NCBI GenBank assembly: GCA_944389685.1
Contig: CALXNF010000026.1
Location: 1-16,409, forward strand
From: an uncultured Alphaproteobacteria bacterium
GTDB taxonomy: Bacteria; Pseudomonadota; Alphaproteobacteria; Rs-D84
Reading direction: 5' to 3'
Length of the DNA: 16,409 nt
Shown here: positions 12,463 to 16,409 of the stretch, piece by piece
How positions within the stretch are numbered: the first letter of the stretch is position 1
Layout of the letters: every line of letters starts with the position of its first letter
Translations under genes and position numbers: made by a program
Notes under the pieces: model-generated
The model's database searches: none
Seen by the model: the letters and a program-made list of their open reading frames with translations, nothing else
Told to the model about the DNA's origin: nothing

Positions 12463-14520
12463 ATGAAATACAATGAAATTCGTAAAACTTTTCTAGACTA
12501 CTTCGAATCTAAGGGACATAAAATCGTTCCGTCAGCATCTTTAATACCAAACGACCCTACTCTTTTATTTACAGTTGCCGGAATGGTTCCGTGGAAAGGG
12601 ATTTTACAGGGTACAGAACCTGCTTTTGCGCCACGCGTCGCAGACGTACAAAAATGCATTCGTGCAGGCGGCAAGCATAACGACCTAGATGAAGTCGGGT
12701 TTGACGGACGGCACCATACTTTCTTTGAAATGTTAGGCAATTGGTCTTTCGGCGACTACTTTAAAGAAGGTGCTATTGAAATGTCTTGGGAACTATTAAC
12801 CAAGGTATTAAAGCTAGACCCTGCACGTTTGCGCGTGACGACTCACGAAACAGACGAAGAATCTACAGAAATTTGGCGCAAAATTGCAGGTAAAGAAGCC
12901 ATCCGTTTAGGAGATAAAGACAACTGGTGGGCTGCGGGGGATACCGGTCCATGCGGTCCTTGCACAGAAATATTCTATGATTTTGGTGAAAGTTTCCAAA
13001 ACGAAGATGACCGTTGGGTTGAAATTTGGAATGACGTATTTATGCAATTCGACCGTGATGCTAATGGTAATCTAACACCGCTGCCTAAACAAAATGTTGA
13101 TACTGGTGGTGGTTTGGAACGTTGGGCGGCACTGTTGCAAAACAAAGTTGATAACTTTGATACAGACTTATTTGTTGGCCTGATTCGCGCAACAGAAGAT
13201 TTAACCGGTGTAAAAAAGACTGCCGAAAACACCCCGTCTTTCAAAGTCATTGCTGACCACCTGCGCGCTGTTGGTTTTGCAATTGCAGATGGGGTAATTC
13301 CAAGTAATACAGATCGTGGCTATGTAATTCGTCGCATCTTACGCCGCGCTATGCGCCATGGGCAACTATTAGGTCACAAAGGAGCGTTATTATCGAAACT
13401 TTATCCTGCCCTGATCACAGAAATGGGTGAGGCTTATCCAGAATTAGCACGCGAAGAAAAGCACGTCGTTGAAATAATTCAAAACGAAGAAAACGCTTTC
13501 GCAGATATGTTGCAAAATGGTATGAAGTTGTTAGACAATGAGATACCAAAAGTTCAAAATGGTGTATTACCTGGTGAAATTGCATTTAAGTTATTTGATA
13601 CCTATGGTTTCCCATTAGACTTAACGCAAATGATTTTACGCGACAAAAATATAGATGTTGATGTTGCAGGCTTTGAACGCGCAATGACAGAACAAAAAGA
13701 ACGTAGCCGCGCTGATACAAAGGGAACACGTACATTATGGGAATCACAAACTCAACTACCTGCAACAGACGACCACTTTAAGTATGAACCAGATACTGAT
13801 ATGACATCTAAAGTATTGGCTATTTTAAGAGATGGCGAATTTGTTGAAACTGCTGGTGCCGGTGATAACGTTGAAGTTGCCCTAGATAAAACAAATTTCT
13901 ATGGCACCCAAGGCGGTCAAGTTGGTGATGCTGGTGAATTAGTTAAAGACGACACAACTGTAATGACAGTCGCAGAAGCGGCACGCGTTGATAACATTGT
14001 TATCCACAAAGGAAGTCTAACTGCGCCGCTATCTGTAGGAGATGAAGTCAAAACAGAGATTAGCTCTGCCACTCGTCAACAAACAACACGTGCACATACC
14101 GCAACACACTTGTTGCAGGCGGCTTTACGTCAGGTGCTAAACGAGGATGTTGAACAGCGCGGCTCAAAAGTATCACCAGATTCTGTTCGTTTTGACTTTC
14201 GTTTTGGTCGCGCAATGACCGCAGAAGAAAAACAAGCCGTTGAAGATTTAGTAAATAAGTGGATAAGTGAAGATCTGCCTGTCTCTCATGAAGAAATGTC
14301 ATTAGAAGACGCAAAAAAACGTGGAGCAATGGCTTTGTTTGATGAAAAATATGGCGATAAAGTAAAAGTCATCACTGCTGGTGATGTTTCTTGTGAATTA
14401 TGTGGTGGTACTCATGTTTACCATACAGGCGAAATAATTAAAGCCAAGGTGAACAAAGAAAAATCTATTAGCAGTGGTATTCGCCGTATAACGATGTCAG
14501 TGGGAACATTAGCAGAATAA
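12463..14520 (+). CDS. alaS: Alanyl-tRNA synthetase lacking the C-terminal DHHA1/C-Ala region
   Basis: AlaRS charges tRNA-Ala and edits Ser and Gly mischarged onto it. The class II catalytic core is intact: GRHHTFFEMLGNWSFGDYF (about 82-100), DTGPCGPCTEI, EIWNDVFMQF and NVDTGGGLER. Next come the tRNA-recognition part and the editing domain, with zinc ligands H545 and H549 (HTATH), C647 and H651 (CELCGGTH). The protein ends at residue 685, right after SSGIRRITMSVGTLAE. Bacterial AlaRS is usually about 870 residues, so the C-terminal oligomerisation and tRNA-elbow-binding domain is absent. A terminator begins four bases after the stop, so this is not a local frameshift. Motif details such as VQKCIRAGG and GNWSFGDYF look unlike the usual alphaproteobacterial enzyme and may mean transfer from another lineage; that is inference. 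The RBS is GGGGA at eight bases. Confidence 0.93.
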   Translation: MKYNEIRKTFLDYFESKGHKIVPSASLIPNDPTLLFTVAGMVPWKGILQGTEPAFAPRVADVQKCIRAGGKHNDLDEVGFDGRHHTFFEMLGNWSFGDYFKEGAIEMSWELLTKVLKLDPARLRVTTHETDEESTEIWRKIAGKEAIRLGDKDNWWAAGDTGPCGPCTEIFYDFGESFQNEDDRWVEIWNDVFMQFDRDANGNLTPLPKQNVDTGGGLERWAALLQNKVDNFDTDLFVGLIRATEDLTGVKKTAENTPSFKVIADHLRAVGFAIADGVIPSNTDRGYVIRRILRRAMRHGQLLGHKGALLSKLYPALITEMGEAYPELAREEKHVVEIIQNEENAFADMLQNGMKLLDNEIPKVQNGVLPGEIAFKLFDTYGFPLDLTQMILRDKNIDVDVAGFERAMTEQKERSRADTKGTRTLWESQTQLPATDDHFKYEPDTDMTSKVLAILRDGEFVETAGAGDNVEVALDKTNFYGTQGGQVGDAGELVKDDTTVMTVAEAARVDNIVIHKGSLTAPLSVGDEVKTEISSATRQQTTRAHTATHLLQAALRQVLNEDVEQRGSKVSPDSVRFDFRFGRAMTAEEKQAVEDLVNKWISEDLPVSHEEMSLEDAKKRGAMALFDEKYGDKVKVITAGDVSCELCGGTHVYHTGEIIKAKVNKEKSISSGIRRITMSVGTLAE

Positions 14521-14523
14521 ATT

Positions 14524-14548
14524 AAACGCCCTAAACAGGGCGTTTTTA
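14524..14548 (+). terminator. Terminator of alaS
   Basis: AAACGCCCT (14524-14532) pairs with AGGGCGTTT (14537-14545) around a four-base loop, with the T-run extending to 14547. It starts four bases after the alaS stop codon. Confidence 0.9.
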
Positions 14549-14554
14549 TTTCAC

Positions 14555-14582
14555 TTGCTTTTATTTAATAACAGAGTACAAT
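14555..14582 (+). promoter_or_regulatory. Promoter of rnj
   Basis: TTGCTT (14555-14560), a 16-bp spacer and TACAAT (14577-14582). It lies directly after the alaS terminator. The predicted transcript starts near 14588, giving a leader of roughly 175 bases. Confidence 0.6.
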
Positions 14583-14585
14583 TAT

Positions 14586-14765
14586 CGGGGTAAGAGAGAT
14601 TTCGGAAGTATTCCCGAAAAACTACCCCGCACTTTTAGTTGTTTGACTGATTAGCATGCGGGATTAAAGCCGCGCCATCCCAGATTCACTACAAATAAAG
14701 ATTTTCTTTATTAGCAATGGATTTTGGGTCGGCGCAAACGTATAACTATTAAAAAGGATTTATTT
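14586..14765 (+). promoter_or_regulatory. Long, highly structured 5' leader of the RNase J gene
   Basis: Domain 1 is CGGGGTA (14586-14592) paired with TACCCCG (14623-14629), enclosing TTCGG/CCGAA (14601-14605 with 14614-14618). Domain 2 is GCGCC (14672-14676) paired with GGCGC (14731-14735), a 2x2 internal loop, then CCCAGA (14679-14684) with TTTGGG (14723-14728), and an inner hairpin AATAAAG/CTTTATT (14694-14700 with 14706-14712). Alternative helices GCGG/CCGC (14658-14661 with 14670-14673) and GGGAT/ATCCC (14660-14664 with 14677-14681) use bases of domain 2, so the folds exclude each other. The RBS AAGGA is at 14754-14758. RNase E in E. coli controls its own message through its 5' UTR; a similar loop for RNase J is inference. 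No known riboswitch is recognised. Confidence 0.5.
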
Positions 14766-16409
14766 ATGGTTAAAGTAAGAGAAAAACAAACGGCACCAGA
14801 AACAGAATTTGGTGCAGACATTCAGAAACCTGCAAAAATAACAGGTATGAACAAACATGAAAATGATAAAAACGACGAAAAACTGTATTTTATGGCTTTG
14901 GGCGGATTAGAGCACGTCGGTCAGAATATGTACGTCTATAAATATAAAGGCAAATATTTAGTCGTTGATTGCGGTATGGGATTCTTGGAAGAAGAAATCG
15001 GTGCCGGTGACGTGCAATACTGTGATACAACTTGGCTAGAAAAACGTAAAAAAGATGTCGTTGGGTTCGTTATCACTCATGGTCACGAAGACCATATCGG
15101 TGCGCTAAAGTTCGTTTGGCCAAAGTTTAGAAAACCTATTTACTGTACACGTTTCCCTGCAGAAATATTACGCCAAACGTTCCGTGGTATTGAATTAGAT
15201 TTTAACCCAGAAAAAGATATCGTAGAATTCGACCATCATGGGGCGACTTTAAACCTTGACCCATTTGAAGTTGAAACTTTCCATGTATCTCACTCTGTTC
15301 CAGAAGCACAGATGCTGATAATCAAAACACCTGCTGGGAAAGTATTACATACGGGGGACTGGACTTTTAACGACGACAATCCAATTGAAGAACCGACAGA
15401 TTATGCACGTTTACGAGAAATCGGTTCTGACCCAAAATTGTTGGCATGTATGTCTGATTCTACATCGGCATCTCGTCAGCAACCGCAAACAACTGAAGTT
15501 CAAGTTCGTGAAACGTTGACAGAAATTATGAAAAACGCTCCTGGGCGCGTATTAGTGACAGGCTATTCTCGTTCTTTGGCACGTATGAAAATGTTTTCCG
15601 AAGCCGCACGTGCCGCCGGTCGCGTTGCCGCTATCAAAGAACGTAGTAATCCTAACCCTGTGCCGTTCGTTGGCTTGCCAGAATTCCGTCAAATGGGAAT
15701 CGAATTCGGTTATTTAAATAAAGATGATGTTTACCTACACAGCGAAATCAAAGACTTACCAGCAGAAAAACAAGCTATATTCTTGACAGGTTCTCAAGGG
15801 GAACAATTCGCTATGTTGACACGTTTATGCCGCGGTCACGTAAAAGAAATGAAATTGCAACCAACTGATACAGTAATATTCAGTGCAATTATAATTCCAG
15901 GGCGCGAACAAGACGTTTCTTATCTGTATAATAAATTAGCACGCATGGGTATTAAAACGCATACTATTTATGACACAGATCATGTACACGCCAGCGGTCA
16001 CGCAGGACGTCCGGAATTTGAACGTTTCTATGACATGGTTCACCCGCAAGTATCTGTTCCAATGCATGGCGATTATATCAATGAAATGCTAAACGGGAAA
16101 ATGGCAATGGAACGCGGTGGTGCAAAATATATGATGGTCGTTCATAACGGTGAAATGATCGCGCTGTCTGACGGTGAAGCCCCATACGTTGCAGAAACAA
16201 TCGAAACAGGCTTTGTTGTTATGGAAGGCGAAACAGAACGTAGCACAGACGACCCTGTTTATAAGACCCGTAAGAAAATTGCAACAAACGGGGCAATATT
16301 CGTAACACTACCTGTTGATAAACGCGGCTTTTTGAAAGGCGCACCAGAAGTATCCAGTGCCGGTATATTTGAAACAGATGATACAGGCTTTATGAAGCGT
16401 CAGATTCAA
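14766..16409 (+). CDS. rnj: Ribonuclease J (5' portion, runs off the window)
   Basis: RNase J is a metallo-beta-lactamase/beta-CASP enzyme with 5'-3' exonuclease and endonuclease activity in mRNA decay and rRNA maturation. The 548 visible codons are open to the window end. Visible motifs: YLVVDCGMGF; the zinc-binding H105-G-H107-E-D109-H110 in ITHGHEDHIGA; FHVSHSVPEA; VLHTGDWTF; SDSTSA; the beta-CASP part starting GRVLVTGYSRSLARM; then IFSAIIIPGRE, HVHASGHAG and VPMHGDY. About 40 polar residues precede the first conserved strand (LYFMALGG), a longer N-terminal lead than typical. The ATG at 14766 has AAGGA at seven bases; an in-frame Met at residue 28 is less likely. The remaining C-terminal domain lies outside the window. 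Confidence 0.93.
   Translation, partial: MVKVREKQTAPETEFGADIQKPAKITGMNKHENDKNDEKLYFMALGGLEHVGQNMYVYKYKGKYLVVDCGMGFLEEEIGAGDVQYCDTTWLEKRKKDVVGFVITHGHEDHIGALKFVWPKFRKPIYCTRFPAEILRQTFRGIELDFNPEKDIVEFDHHGATLNLDPFEVETFHVSHSVPEAQMLIIKTPAGKVLHTGDWTFNDDNPIEEPTDYARLREIGSDPKLLACMSDSTSASRQQPQTTEVQVRETLTEIMKNAPGRVLVTGYSRSLARMKMFSEAARAAGRVAAIKERSNPNPVPFVGLPEFRQMGIEFGYLNKDDVYLHSEIKDLPAEKQAIFLTGSQGEQFAMLTRLCRGHVKEMKLQPTDTVIFSAIIIPGREQDVSYLYNKLARMGIKTHTIYDTDHVHASGHAGRPEFERFYDMVHPQVSVPMHGDYINEMLNGKMAMERGGAKYMMVVHNGEMIALSDGEAPYVAETIETGFVVMEGETERSTDDPVYKTRKKIATNGAIFVTLPVDKRGFLKGAPEVSSAGIFETDDTGFMKRQIQ

Noticed and set aside
14521..14765. Frameshifted remainder of alaS after the stop codon
   Set aside because: A terminator starts four bases after the stop, followed by a promoter and a structured leader; no frame resembles DHHA1 or C-Ala.
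14586..14765. Known riboswitch (SAM, FMN, TPP, ZTP, glycine) in the rnj leader
   Set aside because: None of the conserved core motifs I know for these classes is present.

Overview
The window is AT-rich (roughly 38% GC by eye) and reads as housekeeping chromosome of an alphaproteobacterium. The pointers are an alphaproteobacterial-type XerC ending in HPRA, a C-minus ribosomal protein S4, RNase J, SIMPL and LemA proteins, a delta' subunit without zinc cysteines, and short AT-rich intergenic gaps. The compact genes and low GC would suit an uncultured host- or gut-associated lineage, but that is inference. I see no insertion sequence, CRISPR array, prophage gene or recognised defence system.

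Layout. Positions 1-450 hold the possible tail of a plus-strand gene, a GC-rich structured segment flanked by two hairpin terminators, and tRNA-Ser(GGA), all RNA signals on the minus strand. rpoZ (minus) sits immediately upstream of the tRNA and is divergent from mtaB (plus). A plus-strand run follows: mtaB, a D-Ala-D-Ala carboxypeptidase, holB, tatD, smpB, ending at a bidirectional terminator near 5.53 kb. From 5.57 to 11.46 kb everything is on the minus strand. Read in transcription order these are an unrecognised three-helix membrane protein, HU, lemA, rpsD, the trpS-SIMPL-xerC operon, and a Cys-cluster/membrane/EF-hand protein. From 11.5 kb the plus strand resumes with a glycosyltransferase-like protein, a short alaS, and the first 548 codons of RNase J, which runs off the end.

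How the genes work together. Most are translation or RNA functions: omega subunit, tRNA-Ser, MtaB (ms2t6A37), SmpB (trans-translation), TrpRS, AlaRS, S4 and RNase J. The rest are chromosome maintenance (delta', XerC, HU, TatD) and envelope (carboxypeptidase, LemA, SIMPL). Many genes have readable sigma70-like promoters with 16-18 bp spacers and simple hairpin terminators, so transcription units can be drawn with some confidence. Two genes, smpB and the carboxypeptidase, appear to start translation within a few bases of the predicted transcript 5' end and have no Shine-Dalgarno sequence.

Most worth a second look are: (1) the GC-rich structured segment at 155-320 ending in an exact copy of the tRNA-Ser 3' end; (2) the long structured leaders of rnj, with mutually exclusive helices, and of hup, with a nested 23-codon ORF; (3) the alaS that ends right after the editing domain with a terminator four bases later; (4) the Cys-cluster/TM/EF-hand protein; and (5) the carboxypeptidase with SGG in place of SxN.
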